Of a DNA stretch of 64,000 nucleotides, positions 43,868 through 51,537 are shown in pieces (within the stretch, counting starts at the first letter, position 1; each line of letters starts with the position of its first letter). The DNA comes from Nocardia altamirensis NBRC 108246. GTDB lineage: Bacteria; Actinomycetota; Actinomycetes; Mycobacteriales; Mycobacteriaceae. The position numbers and the translations under genes were made by a program. The notes below the pieces were generated by a model. The model was not told the origin of the DNA and did not search any database. It saw only the letters and a list, made by a program, of their open reading frames with translations. The stretch covers positions 50,458 to 114,457 of the forward strand of contig NZ_BDAY01000041.1 of assembly GCF_001612685.1 (NCBI RefSeq), in the 5' to 3' direction.

Positions 43868-44878
43868 ATGGAAACGATGCTCGCCGCTCGCCTGCATATC
43901 CCGTCGCACACCCTGTCCATGGCGCAGGTCCCCAAGCCGGTCCCCGGCCAGGGTGAGGTCCTGATCAAGGTCGAGGCGGCCGGGGTGTGCCTGTCCGACG
44001 TGCACCTCATCGACGGCAGCATCCAGCCGAGCCTCCTGCAGGGCGACACCGTCACGCTCGGCCACGAGGTCGCGGGAACGGTCGCTGAACTGGGCACCGA
44101 CGTCGCCGGTCTCGCCGTCGGCGACCGGGTCGTGCTCCAAGCGGGCGAGGAACGCGACGGCGTGATCTACACCCGGGGCGTCGACTACGACGGCGGCTGG
44201 GCCGAATACGCGCTGGCGACCGCGGGCACCGTGCTCCGGATACCGGACAGCTTGTCGTTCGAGCAGGCGGCGATCATCCCGGACGCGGTCTCGACGCCGT
44301 GGGCCGCGATCACGGTCACCGGCGAGGTCAAGCCCGCACAGGCGGTCGGCGTGTGGGGTGTCGGCGGGCTCGGCGCGCACGCGGTGCAGTTGCTGCGCAC
44401 GGTCGGCGCCTACCCGATCATCGCGGTCGACCCGAATGCCGCCGCCCGCGCCCGCGCCGCCGAGTTCGGCGCCGACCTGGTGCTCGACGCCGCCGACCCC
44501 GAGCTGCGGAAAAAGATCCGCGCGGCCACCGAGGGCAAAGGCATCGCCGTCGCGTTCGACTTCGCCGGTGTGCCTGCCGTACGCGAGCAAGTGGTCCGCG
44601 TGCTGGCCTACCAGGGCAGGCTGGTTCTCGTCGGCATCGTCAACGCACCGCTGACCGTCACGCAGAGCGCGCCGTTCGTGGTTGCCCAGCAACAGATTCG
44701 CGGCCACTACGGTTCCGAAGTCACGCACGTCCCCGAGCTGGTGCGGCTGACCGAGGGTGGCCGCCTCGACCTTTCGCGCTCGATCAGCGGGACGTTCCCG
44801 TTGGCCGAGGCGGCCGAGGTGGTCGACAGACTCGTCCGCAAGGAGGGCGATCCGATCCGACTCATCTTGCGCCCCTGA
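43868..44878 (+). CDS. Zinc-type alcohol dehydrogenase family protein
   Basis: 336 residues, MDR superfamily. GVCLSDVHLIDG (Cys near 38) and GHEVAGTVAELG (His-Glu near 63) supply the catalytic zinc; GVWGVGGLGAHAVQLL binds NAD(P). The four-cysteine structural-zinc lobe usual near residue 90-110 is absent: the stretch after DRVVLQAGEERDG has no cysteines. GGAGGA 7 nt before the ATG. Substrate unknown. Confidence 0.87.
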   Translation: METMLAARLHIPSHTLSMAQVPKPVPGQGEVLIKVEAAGVCLSDVHLIDGSIQPSLLQGDTVTLGHEVAGTVAELGTDVAGLAVGDRVVLQAGEERDGVIYTRGVDYDGGWAEYALATAGTVLRIPDSLSFEQAAIIPDAVSTPWAAITVTGEVKPAQAVGVWGVGGLGAHAVQLLRTVGAYPIIAVDPNAAARARAAEFGADLVLDAADPELRKKIRAATEGKGIAVAFDFAGVPAVREQVVRVLAYQGRLVLVGIVNAPLTVTQSAPFVVAQQQIRGHYGSEVTHVPELVRLTEGGRLDLSRSISGTFPLAEAAEVVDRLVRKEGDPIRLILRP

Positions 44879-44893
44879 GGGATCGGACCACTC

Positions 44894-46108
44894 ATGCTTA
44901 TCGCGATCGCCGCGACCATGACCGTCATCCTGGTGTGGTCGTGCCTGTCGAAGTCGATGGTCCGCTGGAAGGTGACCGCACCGCTCGCGATGGTGGTGGT
45001 CGGCATGCTGATCGGCTGGACCAGCGATCACTGGCTGGCCGCGGCGATCAACACCGATGCGGCGCTGCGGATCGTCGAGTTCTTGCTCGCTCTGTTCCTG
45101 TTCAGCGACGCCACCGAGGTCCGGAATGGCTTGGCCGAGCGCAAGACCGGCGTCATGCGGCTGTTGTTCCTCGCCTTCCCGTTGAGTTTGGTTGCGGCGG
45201 TGCTGCTCGGCGGCGTGCTGCTGCCGGGCAGTCCGTGGCCGTTGATCCTGGTGATCGCCTGCATCGTAGTGCCGATCGATCTGGTGCCCACCCAGACGCT
45301 GGTCCGGGATCCCCGTGTGCCCGAACGGGTTCGGCATGCGCTCAATGTGGAAAGCGGGTTCAACGACGGGCTGGTGGCACCGATCTTCCTGTTCGCGTTG
45401 GCGGCCGCGGAGACCAGCGCACGCTCGGATCAGGCCATGCATGCGCTCGGGCAGGCGGTGCCTGCCGTGTTGAAATCGGTGCTCGTCGGCGTACCGATCG
45501 GCGCGGCCGCCGGATACTTCATGTACCTGGCGGTCAGCAAGGGGTGGACGGACGGTCGCGCCGTCCGCATCGGAACGCTGGCAGTACCGGTACTGACCTT
45601 CAGTCTTGCGGTCTGGCTCGACGGCAACGGTTTCGTCGCGGCGTTCCTCGCCGGCGTCGCCTACCGCGAAATGCGGCGGGAGGTTCCCGGTGAGCCGCTG
45701 GAACTGACCGAGGACGTCACCGAATTCTGCAGCCTGGCCATGTGGTTCGCGGTCGGCAATGTCGCTGCGGCGAGCTTGTCGTGGCTCAGCTGGCAGGTCC
45801 TGCTGTATGGGCTGCTCGCACTGACGCTGGTTCGCAGCATTCCGGTGGCGATCTCGATGCTCGGCTCGAACTTCACGCGGCACGAACGGCTGCTACTCGG
45901 TTTGTTCGGTCCGCGCGGCGTGGCGTCGATCGTGTTCGCGCTCATCGCATTCAACAAACTTCAGCAGGAAAATGACGCCTACCTCGTCATCGGCACCACC
46001 CTGGTCGTCGTCGTCGGCAGCGTCGTCCTCCACGGCGTCGGCGCACCCCTCGTAGTGGACTGGCACGACCGCAAACGCACGCGCGAGGGCGCACAAAAAC
46101 CTGCCTGA
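44894..46108 (+). CDS. Cation:proton antiporter, CPA1 type
   Basis: 404 residues with about 12 membrane segments. VVPIDLVPTQTLVRDPRVPE and the ESGFNDGLVAPIFLF segment (Asn-Asp pair near residue 155) are those of NhaP-like sodium-proton antiporters. It begins 15 bp after the dehydrogenase stop, so both may be co-transcribed. Confidence 0.85.
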   Translation: MLIAIAATMTVILVWSCLSKSMVRWKVTAPLAMVVVGMLIGWTSDHWLAAAINTDAALRIVEFLLALFLFSDATEVRNGLAERKTGVMRLLFLAFPLSLVAAVLLGGVLLPGSPWPLILVIACIVVPIDLVPTQTLVRDPRVPERVRHALNVESGFNDGLVAPIFLFALAAAETSARSDQAMHALGQAVPAVLKSVLVGVPIGAAAGYFMYLAVSKGWTDGRAVRIGTLAVPVLTFSLAVWLDGNGFVAAFLAGVAYREMRREVPGEPLELTEDVTEFCSLAMWFAVGNVAAASLSWLSWQVLLYGLLALTLVRSIPVAISMLGSNFTRHERLLLGLFGPRGVASIVFALIAFNKLQQENDAYLVIGTTLVVVVGSVVLHGVGAPLVVDWHDRKRTREGAQKPA

Positions 46109-46434
46109 CCACGAGTGGCACCTGGCTGCGGCAAAGTGCGAGAAGACCTCTCCGTGGTGTGCCACTCGTCACGGCTCGGGGTGTACCCCTAGTACCCGAG
46201 AGTGAAATTTTCGGCGGTGGGGATAGCGCCCGTGACGTTTCGGGCGAAATGCGCGAGGGTGGAGCCGTGTGGTCGTGCTCCGCAGGGTTTGCCGGGGGCG
46301 CTTCGCGAGGCGGCGGCGACACGAACGATCCCGACCTGTTCGCGGGTGTCGCAGGCGATCGCTGTGCGCCACACCGTGAGCGGACCGCAGCGGGGGATGG
46401 TGAACGAACTGTTCACCGCAGAGTGAAAGGATCC
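46109..46434. promoter_or_regulatory. 326-bp intergenic region with several inverted repeats
   Basis: ACGAGTGGCAC (46111-46121) pairs perfectly with GTGCCACTCGT (46159-46169), a 59-bp stem-loop just past the antiporter gene. GGGGT-GT-ACCCC is at 46178-46189. GGTGAAC-GAACT-GTTCACC (46399-46417, perfect 7-bp arms) lies 18 bp before the secreted-protein start and looks like an operator. No gene seen. Confidence 0.6.
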
Positions 46435-46791
46435 ATGTTGTTCTCCACACCCAAGTCCACGACTGCACGCCGCGTGCTGGCCCGAGCGGCCGTCGCGGGT
46501 GCGATCGTCGTTATGCCCTTGACGGCGTTGGCCATTCCCGCCTCGGCGGACACGAACCTCGGCATTCCTGGCGTCACCGATGTCAGCGACCGGCCGAACC
46601 ACGACCGCCGCAACCGCGACCGGCCGAACCATGACCGGCCGAATCACCACCGCCCGAACCACGATCGCGACTGCGACGACTTCTTGTTCCGGGACTGGTA
46701 CTGCGACGACGACTCGTTCGATCGCCGCTACGACGACCCGTTCTGGCGGTTCCGCCACGACCGGCCGAGTGGGCTGTTCGGCAGCAGCTAA
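46435..46791 (+). CDS. Secreted Asp/Arg/His-rich repeat protein
   Basis: 118 residues; family not recognised. Basic start and hydrophobic core to residue 38 (VVMPLTALAIPASA, cleavage likely before DTN) form a Sec signal peptide. Residues 52-78 repeat RPNHDR-type hexamers. The rest is rich in Asp, Arg and aromatic residues with Cys80 and Cys90, which could form one disulfide. GAAAGG 5 nt before ATG 46435. Composition suggests metal or polyanion binding, unproven. Followed by two hairpins. Confidence 0.7.
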   Translation: MLFSTPKSTTARRVLARAAVAGAIVVMPLTALAIPASADTNLGIPGVTDVSDRPNHDRRNRDRPNHDRPNHHRPNHDRDCDDFLFRDWYCDDDSFDRRYDDPFWRFRHDRPSGLFGSS

Positions 46792-46800
46792 AACCTGACG

Positions 46801-46873
46801 GCCCGGCACTTTCCAGGTGTCGGGCTACTCCGGCACGACTGCGGCCCGGCACCGAAAGGTGCCGGGCCGCAGT
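46801..46873. terminator. Two terminators between the secreted protein gene and ilvC
   Basis: GCCCGGCAC...GTGTCGGGC (46801-46825) serves the + gene. ACTGCGGCCCGGCACC-GAAA-GGTGCCGGGCCGCAGT (46838-46873) is a perfect 16-bp stem with a GAAA loop, 11 bp past ilvC on its strand. Confidence 0.85.
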
Positions 46874-46884
46874 CTGTATGAAAC

Positions 46885-47898
46885 TCAGGCAGTTTCGGTG
46901 ATGGGGCGGTCGACCCAGCTCATCAGGCCGCGGAGCTTGGCGCCGGTGACCTCGATGGGGTGCTCGGCGTTGGCCTTGCGCAGGGCCTCGAGCTCCTTGT
47001 TGCCGCCTTCGACGTTGGCGACGAGGCGCTTGACGAAGGAGCCGTCCTGGATGTCCTTGAGGATGTCCTGCATGCGCTTCTTGGTGTCGGCGTCGATGAC
47101 CCGCGGGCCCGACAGGTAGCCACCGAATTCGGCGGTGTCGGAGACCGAGTAGTTCATCCGGGCGATGCCACCCTCGTACATCAGGTCGACGATGAGCTTG
47201 AGCTCGTGCAGCACCTCGAAGTACGCCATCTCGGGCGCGTAGCCTGCCTCGACCATGACCTCGAAACCGGTCTTGACCAGCTCTTCGGTGCCACCACAGA
47301 GCACGGCCTGCTCGCCGAACAGGTCGGTCTCGGTCTCTTCCTTGAAGGTGGTCTTGATGACGCCTGCCCGCGCGCCACCGATCGCCTTGGCGTAGGACAG
47401 CGCCAGCGCCTGGCCCTCACCCTTCGGGTCCTGGTCGACGGCGATCAGGGCGGGAACACCCTTGCCGTCGACGAACTGACGGCGCACCAGGTGGCCGGGG
47501 CCCTTCGGCGCGACCATCGCGACGGTGATGAAGGCGGGCGCCTTGATCAGACCGAAGTGGATGTTGAGGCCGTGGCCGAAGAACAGCGCGTCGCCGTCCT
47601 TCAGGTTGGGCTCGATGTCGTTGGTGAAGATCGACGCCTGCGCGGTGTCGGGCGCGAGCACCATGATCACGTCGGCCCACGCCGAAACCTCGGCGGGCGT
47701 ACCGACGGTCAGGCCCGCCTCTTCTGCCTTCGGCCGCGACTTCGAACCCTCAGCGAGGCCGACCCTGACCTCGACGCCGGAGTCGCGCAGGCTCAGCGAG
47801 TGCGCGTGGCCCTGGCTGCCGTAGCCGATCACCGCGACCTTGCGGCCCTGGATGATCGACAGGTCGGCGTCGTCGTCATAGAACATCTCGACTGCCAC
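46885..47898 (-). CDS. ilvC: Ketol-acid reductoisomerase
   Basis: 337 residues, class I (short) form. NADPH loop GYGSQGHAHSLSLRDSG (about 25-41), then the knotted C-terminal domain with EDQ...E metal residues (TDLFGEQAVLCGG; FEVLHELKLIVDLMYEGG). Second step of valine/isoleucine synthesis. GTG 47898 with AAGGGA 8 nt upstream. Third gene of ilvBNC, 65 bp after ilvN. Confidence 0.97.
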   Translation of the reverse strand: MAVEMFYDDDADLSIIQGRKVAVIGYGSQGHAHSLSLRDSGVEVRVGLAEGSKSRPKAEEAGLTVGTPAEVSAWADVIMVLAPDTAQASIFTNDIEPNLKDGDALFFGHGLNIHFGLIKAPAFITVAMVAPKGPGHLVRRQFVDGKGVPALIAVDQDPKGEGQALALSYAKAIGGARAGVIKTTFKEETETDLFGEQAVLCGGTEELVKTGFEVMVEAGYAPEMAYFEVLHELKLIVDLMYEGGIARMNYSVSDTAEFGGYLSGPRVIDADTKKRMQDILKDIQDGSFVKRLVANVEGGNKELEALRKANAEHPIEVTGAKLRGLMSWVDRPITETA

Positions 47899-47963
47899 TG
47901 GTTGGTTCCCTTCTGGATACTGTGCTTAGGTCAAAGTTGTTTAGTTGGAAGCGATTACGCGAT

Positions 47964-48467
47964 TCAGCGAGTCGCCGTGATCGACTTGGGCCCGCGGCCG
48001 ACCGCGACGACACCGGACTGCACGATCTCCCGGATTCCGTACGGTTCCAGCATGCGCAGCAGCGCGTCGAGCTTGGACCGGGTTCCGGTCGCCTCGACGG
48101 TGAGCGCGTCCGGGGAGACGTCGATCACTTTCGCCCGGAAGAGCGTAACCGCCTCGATCACCTGGGTCCGCACGCTGGCGTCGGCGCGGACCTTGACCAG
48201 GATCAGTTCGCGGGCCACCGAGGTGTCGGAGTCCTGCTCGACGATCTTGATGACGTTGATCAGCTTGTTGAGCTGCTTGGTGACCTGCTCGAGCGGCAGG
48301 TCCTCGACGGTGACGACGATGGTCATCCGGGAGATCTCGGGGATCTCGGTGCCGCCGACCGCGAGCGATTCGATGTTGAAGCCGCGGCGGGAGAACAGCG
48401 CCGCGACCCGTGCCAGCACGCCCGGCTTGTCCTCGACAAGCACACTCAGGGTGTGGGTTGTGCTCAC
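47964..48467 (-). CDS. ilvN: Acetolactate synthase small (regulatory) subunit
   Basis: 167 residues. N-terminal ACT domain (LSVLVEDKPGVLARVAALFS) senses valine; a second ACT-like domain follows (VKVRADASVRTQVIEAVTLF). GTG 48467 overlaps the ilvB stop by 4 bp, coupling the two subunits. Confidence 0.96.
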   Translation of the reverse strand: MSTTHTLSVLVEDKPGVLARVAALFSRRGFNIESLAVGGTEIPEISRMTIVVTVEDLPLEQVTKQLNKLINVIKIVEQDSDTSVARELILVKVRADASVRTQVIEAVTLFRAKVIDVSPDALTVEATGTRSKLDALLRMLEPYGIREIVQSGVVAVGRGPKSITATR

Positions 48468-50395
48468 TGGTCGGACCCCTTGCTCTTGTCGTGCACCATC
48501 GCCTCGTGGATGACCGCGGGCTCGGAAGCCGCCTCGTCGTCGTCGAACAGCGGGCGGATGCCGTGGGCGGCCATGATCTCGTCGTTGCTGGTGCCCGCGG
48601 CGACCATCGGCCACACCTGAGCGTCCTTGCCGACGATGAAGTCGATCACCACGGGACGGTTGTCGATGGACTGCGCCTCGCGGATCGCGGCCTCCACGTC
48701 CTCCTCGCGCTCGACCCGGATGCCGTGGCAGCCAAGGGCTTCCGCGAGCTTCACGAAGTCGGGGATGCGCAGGGTGTGCGTGCCGAGATCGGTGTTGGAG
48801 TAGCGCTCCTCGTAGAACAGGGTCTGCCACTGGCGGACCATGCCGAGGTTGCCGTTGTTGATCAGCGCGACCTTGATCGGCACGCCTTCGACGGCACAGG
48901 TGGCCAGTTCCTGGTTGGTCATCTGGAAGCAGCCGTCACCGTCGACCGCCCACACCTCTTTGTCCGGCGCACCCATCTTGGCGCCCATCGCGGCGGGGAC
49001 GGCGTAGCCCATGGTGCCGAGGCCGCCGGAATTCAGCCAGGTGCGCGGCTTTTCGTACTTGATGAACTGCGCGGCCCACATCTGGTGCTGGCCGACGCCG
49101 GCACAGTAGATCGCGTCGGGTCCGGCCAGCCGGCCGAGCGCCTCGATGACGAACTCGGGCGAGAGCGAACCGTCCTTGGGCGCGGTCCAGCCGAGCGGAT
49201 AGCTCTTGCGGACACCGTCCAGGTACTTCCACCATTCGGTGAGGTCGAGCAGCGGCGACTTGATGGCCGGGTCGGCCTTCAGCGTCTCGATCAGCTCGAT
49301 GATGACCTCGCGGCAGTCGCCGACGATCGGGACGTCCGCGTGCCGGTTCTTGCCGATCTCGGCCGGGTCGATATCGGCGTGGATCACCCTGGCGTCGGGT
49401 GCGAACGAGTCGAGCTGGCCGGTGACCCGGTCGTCGAAGCGGGCGCCGAGGGTGATCAGCAGGTCCGAACGCTGCAGTGCCGCAACGGCTCCGACGGTGC
49501 CGTGCATGCCTGGCATGCCCATGTTGAGCTGGTGACTGTCCGGGAACGCACCGCGCGCCATCAGCGTGGTGACGACGGGGATGCCGGTCAGCTCGGCCAG
49601 TTCGAGCAGCTCGGGCGAGGCGTCGGCCTTGATCACGCCGCCGCCGACATAGAGCACCGGCGACTTGCTCTCCAAGATCATCCGCGCTGCTTCACGCACC
49701 TGCTTGCCGTGCGGCTTGGTCACCGGACGGTAGCCGGGCAGCCGCATCTCCGGCGGCCAGCTGAAGGTCGTCTGCATCTGCAGCACGTCCTTCGGGATGT
49801 CGACGAGCACGGCGCCGGGGCGACCGCTGGCGGCCAGGTAGAAGGCCTCGGCGATGATGCGCGGGATGTCGATGCCCTCGGTGATGAGGAAGTTGTGCTT
49901 GGTGATCGGCATGGTGATGCCGGAGATGTCGGCTTCCTGGAAGGCGTCCGTGCCGATCAGGCCGCGGCCGACCTGGCCGGTGATCGCGACGATCGGCACC
50001 GAGTCCATCTGCGCGTCCGCGATCGGGGTCACCAGGTTGGTCGCGCCCGGCCCCGAGGTCGCCATGCAGACGCCGACCTTGCCGGTGGCCTGGGCATAGC
50101 CGGTCGCCGCGTGACCGGCGCCCTGCTCGTGGCGGACCAGCACGTGGCGGACCTTGGTCGAGTCGAACAGCGGGTCGTAGACCGGGAGAATCGCGCCGCC
50201 GGGAATGCCGAATACCGTGTCGACGCCGAGCTCTTCGAGCGAACGGACGACCGACTGCGCGCCGGTGACCCGCTCGGGCGGGACCTGGCGGCGGTTGGCC
50301 GCTGTCGTCGAACTGCCGGCCTGCGTGCTCGGCTGATTCGCCGAGGGCGCTGGCCTACGGGCCGATGGCCCGGGCCGTGCGGTAGGTGCACTCAC
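48464..50395 (-). CDS. ilvB: Acetolactate synthase large subunit
   Basis: 643 residues from GTG 50395; ThDP enzyme making acetolactate or acetohydroxybutyrate. RHEQGAGHAATGYA carries the activating Glu; ThDP motif GDGCFQMTNQELATC near 490 ends in NNGNLG. The GTG start gives MSAPTARPGP, resembling mycobacterial IlvB1 (MSAPT...), with AGGAA 9 nt upstream. ATG 50446 is possible, but longer frames run into the attenuator hairpin. It follows a leader peptide gene. Confidence 0.95.
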   Translation of the reverse strand: MSAPTARPGPSARRPAPSANQPSTQAGSSTTAANRRQVPPERVTGAQSVVRSLEELGVDTVFGIPGGAILPVYDPLFDSTKVRHVLVRHEQGAGHAATGYAQATGKVGVCMATSGPGATNLVTPIADAQMDSVPIVAITGQVGRGLIGTDAFQEADISGITMPITKHNFLITEGIDIPRIIAEAFYLAASGRPGAVLVDIPKDVLQMQTTFSWPPEMRLPGYRPVTKPHGKQVREAARMILESKSPVLYVGGGVIKADASPELLELAELTGIPVVTTLMARGAFPDSHQLNMGMPGMHGTVGAVAALQRSDLLITLGARFDDRVTGQLDSFAPDARVIHADIDPAEIGKNRHADVPIVGDCREVIIELIETLKADPAIKSPLLDLTEWWKYLDGVRKSYPLGWTAPKDGSLSPEFVIEALGRLAGPDAIYCAGVGQHQMWAAQFIKYEKPRTWLNSGGLGTMGYAVPAAMGAKMGAPDKEVWAVDGDGCFQMTNQELATCAVEGVPIKVALINNGNLGMVRQWQTLFYEERYSNTDLGTHTLRIPDFVKLAEALGCHGIRVEREEDVEAAIREAQSIDNRPVVIDFIVGKDAQVWPMVAAGTSNDEIMAAHGIRPLFDDDEAASEPAVIHEAMVHDKSKGSDQ

Positions 50396-50489
50396 CGTCT
50401 TGTTCCTCACTGCTTGTCGTTCTGACCCCGGATTTGTGTCTGGCATGCGGTGTCCTTGCGACGTGCCATGCCGGACATTTCGTCCGAAC

Positions 50490-50526
50490 ACAAAAAAGCC
50501 CCCGACAGCCATGGCTGTTCGAGGGT
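50490..50526 (-). terminator. ilvBNC attenuator
   Basis: Minus strand reads CCACCCTCGAACAGCCATGG, then CTGTCGGGGGC and TTTTTT: a GC-rich hairpin followed by six T, 95 nt before the ilvB start and 47 nt after the leader peptide stop. Confidence 0.8.
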
Positions 50527-50572
50527 GGCGCGTCGCAACGCGAGCTGACGTATTCGACTCAGATAGTCAGGC

Positions 50573-50626
50573 TCAACGCTGGACGCGCCGGCCGATTACG
50601 AGAAGCTCGTTTCGATTCACGCGCAT
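50573..50626 (-). CDS. ilvB leader peptide
   Basis: 17 codons: MRVNRNELLVIGRRVQR, stop TGA. Codons 8-11 are CTT CTC GTA ATC, i.e. Leu-Leu-Val-Ile, all three regulating amino acids in a row. With the T-run hairpin downstream this is the classical attenuation layout: ribosome stalling when branched-chain aminoacyl-tRNA is short would prevent the terminator. No strong SD is visible upstream. Confidence 0.8.
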   Translation of the reverse strand: MRVNRNELLVIGRRVQR

Positions 50627-50673
50627 GACGTTAAGCGGGCGTGAACCGATGAGTCAAACAGCTGACTCGTGGC

Positions 50674-50690
50674 GTCCCATTATGTGGGAC
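50674..50690 (-). promoter_or_regulatory. ilvBNC promoter region with palindrome
   Basis: GTCCCA-TTATG-TGGGAC has perfect 6-bp arms. On the minus strand its centre holds CATAAT (50679-50684), a good -10, placing the transcript start about 46 nt before the leader peptide. GAGTCA...TGACTC (50651-50668) is a further inverted repeat in the leader RNA. Confidence 0.55.
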
Positions 50691-50735
50691 AGTGCGGTTG
50701 CTTGTGTCCGTTCACCAGGATGCGAGGATGGTGGT

Positions 50736-51317
50736 GTGTCATCACCGCATCAGTCCGTGCCACCGGCTAAATCGTCCCATACCGCCACCGCGGGATCGGA
50801 CACGGGTAGCGTGTCGGCCCCCCGTGTGATCCGCATCCCACGCCTGGCCTTCCTAGGCGTGTTCGTCCTTCTGATGTGCGTGTTCTTCGCGTTCGTCGGC
50901 TGGCCCGCCGGGCTGTGGTGGTTGCTGCTGATTCCCGTACTGGTCGGTGTGTGGGTGTGGCGGACGCAGACGACGGTCTCCGAGAGCGGATTGGATTTGC
51001 GGACGATGTTCGGGTCGCGGCATCTGGACTGGTCTCAGTTGAAGGGGGTCCGTATCCCGAAGCGTGGATACGTGCGCGCCGATCTGATCGACGGGACCGA
51101 GGTGAAATTGCCGGCGGTGAGTTATGACCGGGTGCGCGATTTAGCGGCGGCGTCGCACGGGCGCATTCCGGATCCGTATGCGGTGCCCGCACAGGACAAA
51201 CCGGCGAGCGCCAAGAAGGACGAGACTGCGGCCCAAGACACCGCACAACAGCGCGAGGCGACCGACGACGGTGCCACCGATACCGCGGACAACGGCGAAA
51301 AGGGCAGCGCGGAGTAG
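50736..51317 (+). CDS. PH-domain membrane protein, CFP-6-like
   Basis: 193 residues. Two hydrophobic segments near 33-52 and 56-72 (FLGVFVLLMCVFFAFVGWPA), then a small PH-like domain (SGLDLRTMFGSRHLDWSQLK; RGYVRADLIDGTEVKLPAVS) and a disordered acidic tail. Position between ilvB and the DoxX gene matches Rv3004 (cfp6). GTG 50736 is the likely start. Role unknown. Confidence 0.8.
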   Translation: MSSPHQSVPPAKSSHTATAGSDTGSVSAPRVIRIPRLAFLGVFVLLMCVFFAFVGWPAGLWWLLLIPVLVGVWVWRTQTTVSESGLDLRTMFGSRHLDWSQLKGVRIPKRGYVRADLIDGTEVKLPAVSYDRVRDLAAASHGRIPDPYAVPAQDKPASAKKDETAAQDTAQQREATDDGATDTADNGEKGSAE

Positions 51318-51537
51318 CGCACGCGCCAGCAAACGGAACAATTGCCGACGGTAGGATGTTGTCGGCTCATGCGGTGACGTGTCGGACAACCGAATCCGAT
51401 GCGCTCCCCCGCGGGCCCGACGGTCCGGCACCTCCGGCGACACCGTCTGCGTCGACGACCACCACTCGCGGCGACACCCGAGCACCACGGACTGACAGTC
51501 GCACCTCAGCCCCCCGCGACCAGACTTAGGACCATCA

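Noticed and set aside
43478..45883. 801-codon minus-strand frame across the dehydrogenase and antiporter genes
   Set aside because: Arg/His/Gln-rich shadow translation, no domain; plus-strand genes have SDs and conserved motifs.
48410..50425. 671-codon open frame antisense to ilvB
   Set aside because: Composition typical of an antisense shadow; ilvB and ilvN are certain on the other strand.
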